Assembly: GCA_028551475.1 (NCBI GenBank)
Contig: CM052360.1
Location: 7,056,501 to 7,120,500 of the forward strand
Direction: 5' to 3'
DNA length: 64,000 nt
DNA from: Casuarina equisetifolia
Taxonomy: Eukaryota; Streptophyta; Magnoliopsida; Fagales; Casuarinaceae
Position numbers and translations under genes: made by a program. Below the pieces are notes generated by a model. The model was not told the DNA's origin. It made no database searches and was given only the letters and a program-made list of their open reading frames with translations. Of the stretch, positions 1 through 13,200 are shown in pieces; within the stretch, counting starts at the first letter, position 1, and each line of letters begins with the position of its first letter.

Positions 1-145
1 TCCGAGAGATTTCATCTCTAACATAGTTTGTTTCACATCTCCTCACGATTGTGGGTCTTTGCTGGTCTCCCAGATTTTCCTATTACCCGCTAGTTCATAT
101 CTCGTATGGGAGAGGTTTTTGCCCCTAGATTATGAACAGATCATT

Positions 146-299
146 TTAGGTTAAATTGATATGTAAATATTTCCATAATTACTATTTTCCTTGTATAGCT
201 TCGTGATGGGTCTATATAAAGACCTCTTATATACATTGTAAGTATTGCAGTTATTCAATAGAAAGAAATTCCCATAATTTTGGTTTTCATTTTGTGATA
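146..299 (+). repeat. 5' LTR of Copia 1
   Basis: Matches 5543-5696 with about 7 substitutions in 154 aligned bases by eye. A TATA box (tatataaa) is at 213-220. The first 12 or so bases of the LTR, present in the 3' copy as tgttatggaata, are missing here, so this junction has been trimmed and no clean target duplication is visible. Confidence 0.88.
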
Positions 300-3200
300 T
301 GGTATCCAGAGCTTTTTAAGATCCTTACGATTCCACCTTTTTTCTCTCTCTCGGGGTATTATTTCTCTCCTTTTTCTTGGACTTAATCTTCACAATCGGT
401 GTTCATTCATCATTTTTTGTCCGATCTTTATCATTCTTGTTTCCCACTGCAATCATCCCTTACCCTTCATTTTCAACTTATTTACCACATTACCATTCTA
501 TCTCTCCGCAAAACCCTAGCCCTTTTTTCCTTCCACAATTGCCCTTACCTTTTCCCAATATTTACAATTTTGCCATCCCAACCCTAGATCACACCTAAAT
601 TTTTTCTTTTCCATAATTCTCCCCACACCTTTTCTTATTTACTCAATCGCCATCCTAACCCTAGCCGCCGTCATTTTTTTTTCTTTTCAAATTACCACTT
701 TGCCACTCAAACCTTAGCCACCACACTTCTTTTCCGATCACCGTCCGCCGCCGCTCCTATGGCTGAAAATGTCCCAAATTCTTCTAATCCTCACCCTACC
801 GTGCCTTCCACTGCCATCACCTGTGACCCTTACCACCTTATCGCGGTAGATTTACAATCGGGGAGCATTGTTCCACGACACCTCACCCACGAATCCAACT
901 ACCAGCTATGGGTTGATTAGATTTGTAATATTTTTCTTGCCTGAAACAAGTTGGGCTTTCTCATTGGCTGCCTCCCTTGTCCAATCGAACCCGATGTCAC
1001 GGTGATTTGGGACCAGGTTCATGCTGCTATATGTACTTGGATCATCAACTCTGTTGTACTCAACCTTGAACCGCTCGTTTCCCATCCCAAATTGGTGACT
1101 AAAATTTGGGAACTTCTCTGGGAATCCTTCAACAAAGTTAGCGAATCGTAAATTTACGGTCTCCGCCAAGCTATCGATGATCTCCGCCTCACATATGGTT
1201 GCACGAATGAAGAACTTACCCCATTCTTTGTCCACCTCAAGGCTTTCTAGGGCGATCTTCACACCTAGCATCCCTTTGTTCGTTGCAAATGTGGTCTTTG
1301 CACTTGCAATGTCAATGAACAGCTTCGTTCTCACGAGTAGGAGGAACAATCCATGAGATTTCTCATGGGATTGCCGGATGAGTTTTAGAACCTACGAATG
1401 CAAGTTCTCTCCCATGAAGTCTTCCCATCCCTAGAGGGGACTTATTCCATGGCCAAGCAGGAGCTTCACCAGCGGACTGGCTGATTTTTCAGTGATCCCG
1501 TTGCCTTCACCAGCCTCCGATATGGCTTTGAGGATAATCTCCCTTCCCCATGGCAGGACCATTCCTACACGGGCTCCGCTGGACCAGGCCAAAACTTGCG
1601 TTTTGGCTTTAGCTCGAGACATGCTCGCAAGATGGCCCAGTCCTCTACACTCAGATCCTCTCGTGGCACTTTGGGCTCTTCAGCCCGCCAAACATCTGGG
1701 TCGTGGCCTACTTGCACTCATTGCAAACGGCCTGGTCACATGAAGGAATCTTGTTTCCTTCTCGTGGGTTACCCATTTGGTTGGTCCAAATAGCAAGGGG
1801 GAGCCTCCCTCTGCAAGTCCAATGGGCCTGCGGCCCACCAAGCCTCCATAGAGGTCGATCTTTATCATCTTTTATGGATCAAGCTTCTCTAAATGGGCCA
1901 TTCCCTAAGCCTTCTTTTTTTTATGGGCCCTCTACTTCAGGTTTACTTGGGCCAGCTACTCCGAGCCCAGCACCACCTTTGGTGGATTTACGAGCCTCAC
2001 CCTCTCTGCTAACCAACAACAGAAGCTCATCACCTTACTAAATCATATGGGGCCTTATGAACTAAGTGCCAATTTTACAGGTATTTCTCCATCTTTAACT
2101 CATTTTTTCACTAAATGGATTATCGACTCTAGGGCTAGTGACCATGTTACATGTAATTTAAATTTATTAAATTTCCATTTTAAATGTGTTCCACCTCTAT
2201 TCATCAGATTACCTGATCAATCCCATAGTCCCATTACCTATATTGGCCATTTCCGCCTTAATCCCAATTTACTTTTTAAAAATGTCTTATTTGCTCCAAG
2301 TTTTTGCCACAACATTTTGTCCATTCGTAAGCTAACCCACAATAACCATTTTGTGGCTATTTTTTTTGCTAAATTTTGTGTCTTTCAAGACCGTACAACT
2401 GTTGCACTAATTGGGCTTGGCAAGGCTGAAGGAGGACTCTATTTTCTTTATTCTGTCATTCCTAAAGATTTCACCAATGTTTTTTTTCCAGTTATTTGTC
2501 TTCCAATTCAAATTTGTCATGTACTCCAAATAAATATCTTGTTTGCAACTCTGTTTTAAATAATGATTATTTCCTTTGGCATAAACATCTTGGTCACTCT
2601 TCCCTTAACTCCTTTTTTGCTCATGGTAAGACAATTTCTTGCCCCAACCAATTTTCTTGCAATATTTGTCCTCTTACTAAACAAACTCGTGCACTGTTTC
2701 CCTCACACATATCTACAACTATCTTTATTTTTGAACTCGTTCACATGGATGTCTAGGGCTCTCATCACCATCCTACCCATGATGGGGCCCGTTATTTCTT
2801 AACCATTGTTGATGATTTTTCCTGTGCCACTTGGACCTTTTTACTCAAATTCAAGAGCCAAGTTTTCTCCAACATTTAAACTTTCCTTTCCATGGTTCGA
2901 GCACAATTCAGTACCACTGTCAAACGTATTCATTCTGATAATGGGACTAAATTTTTTTCCTTTGAGTGTTCTTACTTCCTTCTTTCCCAAGGCATCCTTC
3001 ATGAGAGTTCTTGCATCCACACTCCTCAACAAAATGGCATTATGGAATGCAAACATCGTCATCTTTTAGATGTGGCCCGTGCTCTACTTTTCCAAGCCCA
3101 TTTCCCGTCTAGTTTTTGAGGCGAATGCATTTTGACCGCCACCTACCTCATTAATCGTCTTCCCTTGTCTCCTCTTGGTGGGCTCACACCTTATAAGCGT

Positions 3201-5530
3201 CTCTTTGGTGTTCCTCCTTTACTTGATCACTTATATGTCTTTGGATGTCAATGTTACGCCATCATCTTAGGGGTACGTGACAAGTTTAGTCCTTGGGCTA
3301 TCCTGTGTGTTTTCATGGCTTATCTTTCCTATTAAAAGGGTTATAAACTTTTTGATCTTGCTTTAGGAAAATTTTTTGTTAGTCGTGATGTCATATTTCA
3401 GGAAGATATTTTTCCTTTTGCATCTCTTTCTTCGTCTTGTCCCCCGATAGTCATATTTTTTCTTTTGTGTCTCCTTCTTTGTCCCTGTCCCCCGACAATC
3501 ATATTTTTCCTTTTGCATCTCCTTCTTTATCCCTGTCCCTCGACAGCCAAGCTGCCTTATCAGCTACCATCATATTGCCGTTGGAAGACTACTCACCCTC
3601 CTCTTTACTAGTTAATGAACCTACATTACCTGATATTAACCACCTTAACCCTATCCTCCTTCCTCTTCCACCTACCCCACCCATCCTTTCTTCACCTAGG
3701 CCGCCCCTTCCTACCCTCGATACTTTTCCACCTTCTGATGATGCCTCTATACCTCCATCCTTCGATACTACTTCAGCTAATGCTATCCGCCACTCTAGTC
3801 GCCCTACCAAACCCCCCATTTGGACCATTGATTTTCTTTGTCCCACATTGCCCTCTACTTCTTCTATTTCCTTTTACCCACTTTCTAACTACCTTTCCCT
3901 TAACCAATGTACCCCTCACTACCAACATTTTGTTGATTCCATTTTTGCTATCCCTAAACCCTATTTCTTCCATGAGACCATTCGTGACCCTCACTAGGTC
4001 ATTGCCATGGATACTGAACTTGCTGCCCTTGAGGCCAATCATACTTGGGACGTGGTTCCTTTGCCCCTAAGTCGTCATCTAGTTGGTTGAAAATAGGTTT
4101 ATAAGGTGAAATATCATGCAAATGGCTCTATTGAATGTTATAAGACTCATTTGGTGGCCAAAGGTTACAGTCAACAGGAAGGTTTTGACTATCAAGATAC
4201 TTTCTCTCCCACTACTAAGCATGTTACTGTTCGCCTTCTTGTCACCATTGTTGTTGTCCATCATTGGCCCTTTTTTCAGATGGACGTGCAGAATGCTTTC
4301 CTTCATGGTGATCATTCTGAGGAGGTTTACATAGAGCTTCTACCCAAATTTCACACTCCGGAGGAAGGTCTAGTATGTCGATTGCAAAAATCTCTCTATG
4401 GTTGAAGTAAGCATCTAGGCAATGGAATGCTAAATTCACTACATCTCTCCTTGGCTATGGATTCTGAAAGTCTTGACATGACTATTCTCTCTTCACTAGA
4501 TCTCAGGGAAGTACTTTTGTTATTTTACTTATTTATGTTGATGACATCTTAATCACAAGCAATAATCCAAGCACCATTTCTTATTTGAAGGCATATTTGA
4601 ATTCTGCTTTCTTTATGAAGGATCTAGGGCAATCAAAGTTCTTCCTTGGGATTGAGATTGCTCATTCTCCACATGGGATTCCTCTAAGTCAGTGAAAATA
4701 TACTCAAGAGCTCATTTTTTAAGCAGGGTTAGCCGACTCTAAACCCTCAGTCATCCCTATGGAGCAAAACAAGAAATTCACTAGTATTGAGTATGATGCC
4801 AGTTCTAAGGAGAAAAATAATGATCCACCACTTGATGATCCTTCGATATATCAGAGATTAGTTGGTTGATTAATCTACCTGACCCTCACGAGACCTGACA
4901 TTACTTTTCCTATTCAACTACTTAGTTAGTTCATGCACGCTCCAAAGTAATTACATATGGAGGCAGCCTTGAAAGTGATTAGGTATCTCAAAAGTTGTCT
5001 AGGGTTAGGACTTTTGTTTCCTTCGTCTTCAAAATTATAGCTACGAGCCTATTGTGATTTAGATTATAGCACATGTCCCATGACTCAAAGATCCACCATT
5101 GGTTTCTGTATAATGCTTGGGGACTCCTTAACATCATGGTGATCGAAGAAATAACCCATTGTCTTTCTCTCTTCTGTCGAAGCCGAATATCGAGCGATGC
5201 AGGTCACAACCTGTGAAATTGTGTGGATTATGGGGTTACTCAAAGATTTGGTTTTTACCTTAGACAACTAGCATTGTTGTTCTGTGATAATGAAGCAGTC
5301 GAGAAAAATTGCAACCAAACTAATTTTTCATGAGAGAACGAAACACATAAAAGTTAATTGTCATAATGTACATGAAAAATTGCAACAAAGAATCATTGTG
5401 ACACTTCACATCTCTACCAAAGAACAACCTGCGGATCTATTCACTAAGGCATTTTGTAGTAAGCAACATTGGCATTTTCTTTCCAAGCTCGAAGTGTTTG
5501 ATCTGTTCAAATCTTTGACTTGAGGGGGAG

Positions 5531-5696
5531 TGTTATGGAATATTAGGTTAAATTGATATGTAAATATTTCCATAATTACTATTTTCCTTGTATAGCTTCA
5601 TGATGGGTCTATATAAAGACCTCCTATATACATTGTAAGTATTGCAGTTATTCAATAGAGAGAAATTTCCACAATACTGGTTTTCATTTTGTGATA
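5531..5696 (+). repeat. 3' LTR of Copia 1
   Basis: Starts TGTTATGG right after the polypurine tract and ends where F-box exon sequence (cttccttgaatgtc) resumes. It carries the same tatataaa box as the 5' copy. Confidence 0.88.
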
Positions 5697-7142
5697 ATCT
5701 TCCTTGAATGTCTTGTCCAAGAAGGATCTTTATTTCCCATCTTTGCCATAATCCGATCCTCATTGGCAACGGTAATAGGGTGAGCAAGATTAGCTAGCAC
5801 TCTTGTTAACTGGTTATAAACTAATGCAACCGCCCATTCATGGAAGGGACTCTTTCCCATAGTGTCTTTGCTTCTTGAAATACTCTTAACATTTGCTAGA
5901 CTATACCCAGAGGTTGACAAGCCATTTTTTTGAAACTAAAATGATTATTGGAAGATATTGCCTCAAATATCCTTTATGATATAAAGCTAAAAAAAAGAAT
6001 TATTGACCTTAACATTGTTGAATTTTAATGCTTGGATAGTTTTATTTCCACAGTATCACGCCGAGCATAATGATTGCCATTTTCTGGAGGATTCATTTCC
6101 TTACGTTTGTATTTAAGTCTGCATGTGTAGAGTTACCTAATATCATCCCAAGCATGATGATTTGGCTCACTGTTACAGTTTTGGGGAGGATTGATGTCCA
6201 TGTGGTAGTATTTTAAGTCAACATCCCAGCAAGTTCAATCTTGCTTGGTTTGAGAACCCCTAGGAGAGAACCTCCTATATGTGAAAGACATGCATTTGCA
6301 CAATCTCGCCATCTTTTTTCAACGACAATTTCGACTGCTATTTTTGTTGCAGGAAGATTTAGTCATATTAACAAATAATTGCTTAAAAATAGTACCTACG
6401 AACTCCACTGGTTAGTTTGAGTTGGAAGGTCAGCACACGATAATTGTTTTTTCGAACTTTTTAGCCTGTTGTCCTTATATTGTTGGTCTCTATGATGATC
6501 TAAATGTTGATTGAACAGAGTTTTGCAATAGACAAATCAAGTCAGAAAAAATGCTACTGCTGGGAAAGAGGCAGTTAAATATATCGTGGGGAAACAACTC
6601 AAGTATAATGGAGATGGAATTCGTCGGCCACGTTACCATCCTTACCCAACTCCAGGTGTTTATCTCTGTTTAGGAGCCTGTGAATGTGTAGGCTTGTTTA
6701 CCATCTTTTAAGCAAGTAATATTCTCAATTTTGTGAAATGTGTAGATTCACGAATCTGGCTCTCCTTCTACGGGTGTGTTGGCTTGAAATAAGAGGTAGA
6801 ATTGAAACCCAAATATTGTGCCCGAACACAAGATATCGCCCCTACTTTATTTATTTTATTGAGGATGATTCTTACGGGCTTAGCCCTCCAATAAAGGTGT
6901 CCGTAAATTTGGGGAATGAGAACAAAGGTAATCAACCATTGTTTATTTGAGACCAACAACCCCATGAGCACAGAATGGATAGTTTCCATGCAGGAGAGAG
7001 GACACATGGTTGGAGATCAAGCTTGGAGAATTCTTCAATAACGAAGTTGATAGTGTGGTGGACGTGCTTGAGAGAGATTGAAAATCTTAACTGGAAGTCC
7101 AGCGTTGTGGTCCACGACATTAAGGTTCGACCAATAGAATGA

Positions 7143-7865
7143 ACATAGCTCGGGCAATGCTTTTATTATGGCGTGGTATTTTCATTCTTTCTTTGTAGGG
7201 TTGTTAATTTTCATTAAGATGTTGTGTGTTGTACTCTTGATATTCAAACCTTGTTACCATTGGAATTTTATACTCAGTTTCCCATGTCGTGAAGGATGAT
7301 GATAATCCAACCATGCCATTGACATTGCAATCTATATGGAACTCTCACCCGTCATCAGAATTTTTTTTTTTTTTTCAATTCACTCAAGTTTGGGGCCATT
7401 ATGAATTTAGGATCACTATAAACATCTTAATGCAAACAAAAACGAAGGGGGCAATCAAGAATCTATGTAGTTTTACGTGTATATAACAGAAACATGACAT
7501 GAGTTAGTAAAAGGAGTCTAAAATGTATGTGTCCTAAATCCAAGGAATGTGGGCTGGGCCCAAATAGTCAAATCCAAATAATAATAAGATCAGCAACAAA
7601 TATAACATATAACTTAATATCCTCGTCAAGTTAGTGGTTCATACAAATCAAGTACACAAAGTTTGTGAAGAAGATAACTATGCTACCTACTAATTAAAAC
7701 TTTTAGTCAAAAGATCCAAAAGTGTACGGGCGTGGCTAATTTGAATTTACGCTTGCAATTGTTTCTTCCTAATATATTAACAACCAATATATATGTATTT
7801 AATTTTCTCATGGAAAATTAGTTGCTCACAATGTAATTGATTGCCTCATTATCACAAAAGAATTG
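7143..7865. other. Intergenic, PP2-B downstream block
   Basis: No gene seen. 7143-7345 resembles the sequence downstream of PP2-B copies B, C and E, including a shared stretch around gatgataatccaaccatg, which shows that the duplicated unit extends past the coding exons. The rest is AT-rich with no recognised feature. Confidence 0.6.
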
Positions 7866-8070
7866 TGTTAAACAAGACCTCACGTCCCTCACCTAGGTCT
7901 CACAAGCCTATAGCTACCTAGACTAGACTTACAGTGTATTATAGCCTACGGTTCACTGTTGTACATTATTTTATTATTTTTCCCTTCTTCATATACGGTA
8001 TCCTGATGTATAGACATTTAGAGAAAATAGAATACAATTGGATTTTATCACTGTTCATCATCTTCTATCA
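7866..8070 (+). repeat. 5' LTR of Copia 2
   Basis: 205 bp, TGTTAAAC...TCTATCA. Compared with the 3' LTR by eye there are about 9 substitutions, all transitions, and one 8-bp insertion in the 3' copy. Confidence 0.93.
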
Positions 8071-11000
8071 TGGTATCGAGCTCAGCTCCAACGAAAGCCT
8101 GCAATCCTGCATTTTTGTGTTCTCTTTGAACCTTCGTCCCCTTTTCCCCTCTGTTTCCTTTTCCTTCCCTTCTCTGTCTTTTTCAATGCCCGACCCACCA
8201 TGTCCACATCTTTTTCTGGGTCTAACTCCTCCTCCACCCGCATTACAGACCCGCTTCCCTTTCCTCCCACTGCTCCTCCTGCTCCTAGCCTTCTCTCTTC
8301 TCCCTCCCTCCCTGAACGCCTCAATGGCTCTAATAATATCATATGGCACACGATGCTTGAACCATTTCTGGACGCTGCTCAACTTCTCCCCATAGTTGAG
8401 GGCTCTAAACCCGAACCACCCACCCACCTCCTTGCCCCCACCAACCCGACCCAAGCCTCCATTTCCTCTTCAGTCAGTCCAACCCACATACCCAACCCGG
8501 CCCATGCCCATTGGCGGGTTCGTGATCGCACGGTGATGGGGTGGATTCTCACCACTGCCACCACCCCCATCGTCGCCCAGCTCACCACTTTTCGCACCTC
8601 CGTCGCCATCTGGGCCCACCTTGCAACCACCTTCGCCCAACAGTTGACAGACTGCGCCGCTGCTATCCGCCTTGATCTTCAGAACCTCCGCCGTGGTGAC
8701 CGCTCTGTTGCAGCTTTTTTGCAGGAGGTCACACAGATCTCTGATCAACTGACTTTGATCGGAGAACCCCTTTCATGACAGTGAGTATAATACTCACATT
8801 TTCCGTGGGCTAGGGCCAGAATATCATGCCCTAGTCGTCGCGGTCTTCGTCAGCTCCAGGGTGGCGCCGATGTCCCACGAAGACCTCAACAGCCTTCTTC
8901 TCTCTCATGAGGCCTCCGTCGACGTCAACAGCCATGATCTCACGGCCTCTTCCACCCCCGCGGCGTTCGCTGCCCATTCTGGGTCCCCCACTGCCTTTCC
9001 CCATCGCACCTCTTCCCTAGCGAGTGGCTTTCCATGCGCTGCACCCTCAGCTTCTTTGCCCCCTCTTCTCCCGAATCCCCCAAACTTTTCTCCCTTCGCT
9101 GCATCTGACGACGGCCGTGGCAAGCAGCGACCGCCCTTCTGCCAGCTCTGTTGCCACCGCGGCCACCAAGCCTTCAGCTGTCTCGAGCACTTCAACGCGC
9201 AATTCACCCCCCCCCCCAGTAGGCCTTTTCCTCCTCTCACCCCTCGGCTCACCTCATTTACCCCACTCCTCCACTTGGCTCGGCCCCTCACTTCTCCCCA
9301 GCCCAGCCCCCCTTCCCTTCATATCCCCCACAGGCCTCCCTAGCCCACTCTCCCTTGGCCCACCTCTCATACCCATCCGCGCTCCCCCCTGTGGACCCAG
9401 GCCTGTACCCTCCCATATATCCCTCAGCCTCGGCCCACGACCTAACTCTCCCTCCTTTCCAGGCCTTTCCCTCGGCCCAGGCCCAGGCCCACCCCTCTAC
9501 CCAAGCCCACCTCGCCACTCAAGCCCCATATAACCCTCTCCCTCCCTTCTCCCCTCAAGCCCATCTTACCTTATTTTCCCCTCATAATCCCCCTCCCTCT
9601 ACACTTGCTACCTCCTCCTGGTTCACCGATTCTGGTGCCACTCATCATGTCACTGATTCTACTGAGGGCCTCACCTCCGCTGTCCCTTACACTAGTTCTC
9701 AGCAGCTGACCGTCGGTGATGGTGTCTCTCTTCCCATCACCTAATTGGTACTTTTCTCTCATCTTCTCCTCCTTATATTCGACTCACTGACATTTTAGTC
9801 GTACCTGGCATTGCCAAAAACTTATTATCAGTTTCCCATTTTGCCACTGATAATCATTGTGTCTTTATTTTCTTTAACACTCATTTTTTTGCTCGATCTC
9901 TTTCTACTGGTCAGATCCTACTCAGTGGCACACTTGATCGTGGTTTATACTGCGTCTCGCCCCCCGGTGTTGCTTTGTCTCCGTTTGCACTTTCCGCTGC
10001 TTCCACAAGCTCCCTCTCCCTGTGGCATCACCGACTTGGCCATGCTTCTCCTGTTGCTGTTGTTCATCTTTTGACCTCTGCGAACATTCCTTTTACTCGC
10101 ACTTCCTCCCCCCTTTGTACTGCGTGTGCTCTTAGTAAGAGTCACTGTCATCCCCACCCCCTACCCAGTCTCGGGCTTCCCAACCCTTTGAATTGGTACA
10201 TTTTGATGTTTGGGGACCTACTCCTGTAACCTCCTTTCACAGTTATAAATATTATGGTTGTTTCATCGATGATTATTCTCGCTTCACTTGGTTTTATCCT
10301 CTTACCACTCATGCTCAGTTTTCCATTATTTTTCACACTTTTCATCGCTTTGTCACCACTCAGTTCCCTTTCCCTCTCCGTACTATACAGTATGACGGTG
10401 CTCCCGAGTTCCTTTCCTCCGATCTTTGTTCCTATCTTTCTACTCATGGCATCCACCAGCGTATTTCCTGTCCGTATTCCCCGTTTCAGAACGGGACTGT
10501 GGAACGGAAACACCGCCATATTGTTGAGACCGGTCTTGCCCTCCTACTTCATGCCTTTGTTCCCCCCCGTCTTTTGGGAATTTGCCTTTGAGACTGCGGT
10601 TGTCTTGATCAACCGTCTTCCCACGGCTGTTCTCAACCACCTTTCCCCTTGGCAGGTTCTCTTTAATCATTCTCCTGACATCTCCACTCTTCGTGTTTTT
10701 GGTTGTGCCATCTTCCCTTACCTCCGTTCTTATGCCCCTCACAAACTCGCTCCCCACTCTTGTCCCTGTATCTTCATGGGATATCCCTCTGGCTACTGCG
10801 GTTATCGGTGTTATTGTCCCTCCACTCATCGTTTCTACATCATTGTCGATGCTCTCTTCGATGAGACCATCTTCCCTTTCTCTTGTCCATCTACTTCCGC
10901 CCCCTCCTCCTCTCCCTCCCCTCCCACTCCACCTATTATCCTCCCCCTCCCTCCCCCCCTTTCCCCTCCTCCACTCCTTCCCCCCCTCCCTCTCTCCCTC

Positions 11001-12732
11001 CTCTTCCCCCTTTTCCTCCTCCTCTCCAGCTTCAGCCCCCTTCCTCTTCCTCTCCTACTTTAGCCCCCCCTTCCTCCCCTCCTCCCATTGTCCCTTCCCC
11101 TCCCTGTCATCCTATGATCACCCGTCTTAAGGACGGTACTGTGACTCGTCGCCTTCTCACCCGCCACCATACCTTTGCCCTCACTACCACCGCCCATCCC
11201 TACCCTGAACCCACATCCTTTCCTCAGGCTATCCGGGACCTCGAGTGGCAGGCCACCATGACGGCCGAGTATTCTGCTCTTCTGCAGAATGGTACATGGG
11301 ATCTTGTTCCCCTTCCCCCTGGTGCTCGTCCTATTAGTTGCAAGTAGGTCTATAAAGTTAAGCTTCGCTCTGATGGTTCTCTTGAGCGCTACAAAGCGTG
11401 CTTAGTGGCGAAGGGATTTCATCAGCAACCTGGTATTGATTATACGGAGACATTCAACCCGGTGGCCAAACTGGTCACGATTTGCACTCTCATTGCTCTT
11501 GCCTACTCTCGAGGGTGGTCCCTACGGCAGCTTGATGTCTCCAATGCCTTTCTGCATGGTTCTCTTTCTGAGGAGGTGTATATGGTTCAGCCCCCCGGCT
11601 TCCTTGATGCTTCCCATCCTCATTATGTTTGTCGTCTCCGGCGCTCTCTCTATGGGCTCAAACAAGCTCCTCGGGCCTGGTATCAGTGGTTGAGCACCTT
11701 CCTCCTCTCTTTGGGTTTCTACATCTCTGCTGCTGACACCTTTCTCTTTTTACTCCACACATCTCAGTACAACATTATTTTGTTGGTCTACGTGGATGAT
11801 ATTTTGTTGACTGGTTCTTTCCAGGCCCCTCTCACTTCCCTCCTTACTACTCTTCAGCAGGAGTTTGCGATTAAAGATCTCGGTCCTCTTCATTATTTTC
11901 TTGGCATTGAGGCTCTTCACACCTCTCAAGGCTTACTCCTTCATCAGGCTAAGTTCACTTATGACATTTTGTCTCGTGCCCGAATGTCTGACGCCCTGCA
12001 CGCCTACAAACTCTCCCTCTCAGTGGGATGGCGACCCTTTTCCTGATCCTCTGCACTACCGGAGTATCGTGGGTGCTCTCCAGTACCTTACCCTTACCCG
12101 GCCAGACATTGCTTACGCCGTTAACTCGGCTTGCCAGTTTCTCCATGCTCCCACCACTACGCACTAGCATCTTGTTAAGCGCATTCTGCGCTATCTCACC
12201 GAGACTCCTCGTTATGGACTTCATCTCATTCGGAGTACCTCCACCGCCCTTCATGCCTTCTCTTATGCGAGTTAGGCCGGTGATCGTGATGATCGTCGCT
12301 CTATTGGTGGTTTTGGTGTTTTTCTTGGCCCCAACCTTATTTCTTGGTGTTCCCGCAAACAACGCACTGTTGCTCGCTCCAGTATAGAGGCTGAGTACAA
12401 ATGCTTAGCTGACACCGCTGCTGAAGTTATCTGGATTGAGTATCTCCTTCGGGATCTTCGTGCTCTCGCTCCTCACCCTTCTGTGCTCTGGTGTGACAAT
12501 CTCTCTGCTCTCTACTTGGCAGCGAACCCCATTTTCCATGCTCGCACGAAGCACATTGAGATTGATTATCACTTTATTCGAGAACGCTACCTCCGCGGGC
12601 AACTCCTTGTTCGCTTTATCTCCTCTGCTGACCAGCCCGCCGATATCTTCACCAAAGGATTGTCCACCTCTCGCTTCCGGTTGTTACGGTCCAAGTTGAC
12701 GGTTCTTCCTGACCCATCAGCTTGTGGGGGGA

Positions 12733-12944
12733 TGTTAGACAAGACCTTACATCCCTCACCTAGGTCTCACAGGCCTATAGCTACCTAGACTAGACTTACA
12801 GTGTATTATAGCCTACGGTTCACTGTTGTACACTATTTTACTGTTTTTCCCTTCTTCATATACGGTATCCTGATGTATAGACATTTAGAGAAAATAGAAT
12901 ACAGTTGGATTTTAGATTTTATCACTATTCATCATCTTCTATCA
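12733..12944 (+). repeat. 3' LTR of Copia 2
   Basis: 212 bp, TGTTAGAC...TCTATCA. Longer than the 5' copy by a duplicated ttttagat near 12910. Followed by the target duplication aattg. Confidence 0.93.
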
Positions 12945-12949
12945 AATTG

Positions 12950-13134
12950 AATAGGTTATGGATACTAACCTATATATCTCCATGCAAGCCACGTAATCAA
13001 ACTATATCACAAACTATGATAACGATAGCTCAATGCTTAGCATTTGATAATAAACAAGAAACTATGGCTTGTTTCTTTGTCTTCCTAAAAATTAAAAAAT
13101 CATTAAGCTTAATGCAAAAACTAGTGAGAACATC

Positions 13135-13175
<41 letters not shown>

Positions 13176-13200
13176 AGCATATTAATACAATTTAAAAAAC
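12950..13200. repeat. Intergenic with (GT)n(AT)n microsatellite
   Basis: A compound microsatellite, GT repeats then AT repeats, lies at about 13136-13175. No gene seen around it. Confidence 0.8.

Larger units (their letters stand above)
146..5696 (+). mobile_element. Copia LTR retrotransposon 1, degenerate
   Basis: LTRs at 146-299 and 5531-5696 flank a decayed internal region. Domain order is that of Copia: gag (start near 760), CCHC zinc knuckle CTHCKRPGHMKESC near 1710-1755, protease near 2118 with DSRASDH where the active site should read DSGASDH, GAG-pre-integrase HLGH near 2590, integrase with HSDNG and PQQNG at 2930-3060, reverse transcriptase with YVDD at 4534-4545, and RNase H ending near 5523. 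Many stops and frameshifts break every domain. A primer-binding site TGGTATCCAGAGC (one base longer than the usual initiator-Met form) is at 300-312 and a polypurine tract GAGGGGGAG just before 5531. It sits in exon 1 of PP2-B copy A. Confidence 0.92.
1..7142 (+). pseudogene. F-box/PP2-B gene, copy A, disrupted
   Basis: A broken relative of the intact gene at 17472-19078; its 5' end lies before the window. Pieces: exon 1 at 1-145 and 5697-5779, exon 2 at 6519-6655, exon 3 at 6746-7142. Exon 1 still reads as an F-box (SFTSPRD-like core as FTSPHD, then VWERFLP). It is split by the Copia element at 146-5696, with about 16 bases of the exon missing at the site. The donor GTGAGCAAG after GGTAATAGG is kept at 5780. 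Exon 2 has a one-base deletion relative to copy B (TGCTACTGCTGG for TGCTACATGCTGG, also short elsewhere), which shifts the frame to a stop. Exon 3 keeps the PP2 signature CWLEIRGRIET but also has frameshifts. F-box PP2-B proteins are SCF adaptors with a Nictaba-like lectin domain; this copy cannot make one. Confidence 0.85.
7866..12944 (+). mobile_element. Copia LTR retrotransposon 2, degenerate
   Basis: LTRs at 7866-8070 and 12733-12944, both TG...CA, lie between 5-bp target duplications aattg (7861-7865 and 12945-12949). The primer-binding site TGGTATCGAGCTC starts at 8071; a G-rich polypurine tract precedes 12733. Inside: gag from about 8200 (Pro/Ser/Thr-rich, stop at 8776-8778), zinc knuckle CQLCCHRGHQAFSC near 9140-9180, protease FTDSGATHH near 9622, GAG-pre-integrase WHHRLGH near 10021, integrase with FIDDYSR and NGTVERKHRH at 10193-10591, reverse transcriptase 11405-12046 with QLDVSNAFLHG and YVDD (11789-11800), and RNase H to about 12720. 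Integrase before reverse transcriptase defines Copia. Several frameshifts and stops (for example TAG near 11345) make it non-autonomous today. Confidence 0.95.

Noticed and set aside
8068..9518. Long open frames opposite and beside Copia 2 gag
   Set aside because: They are shadows caused by the C/T-rich, Pro/Ser-coding gag sequence.
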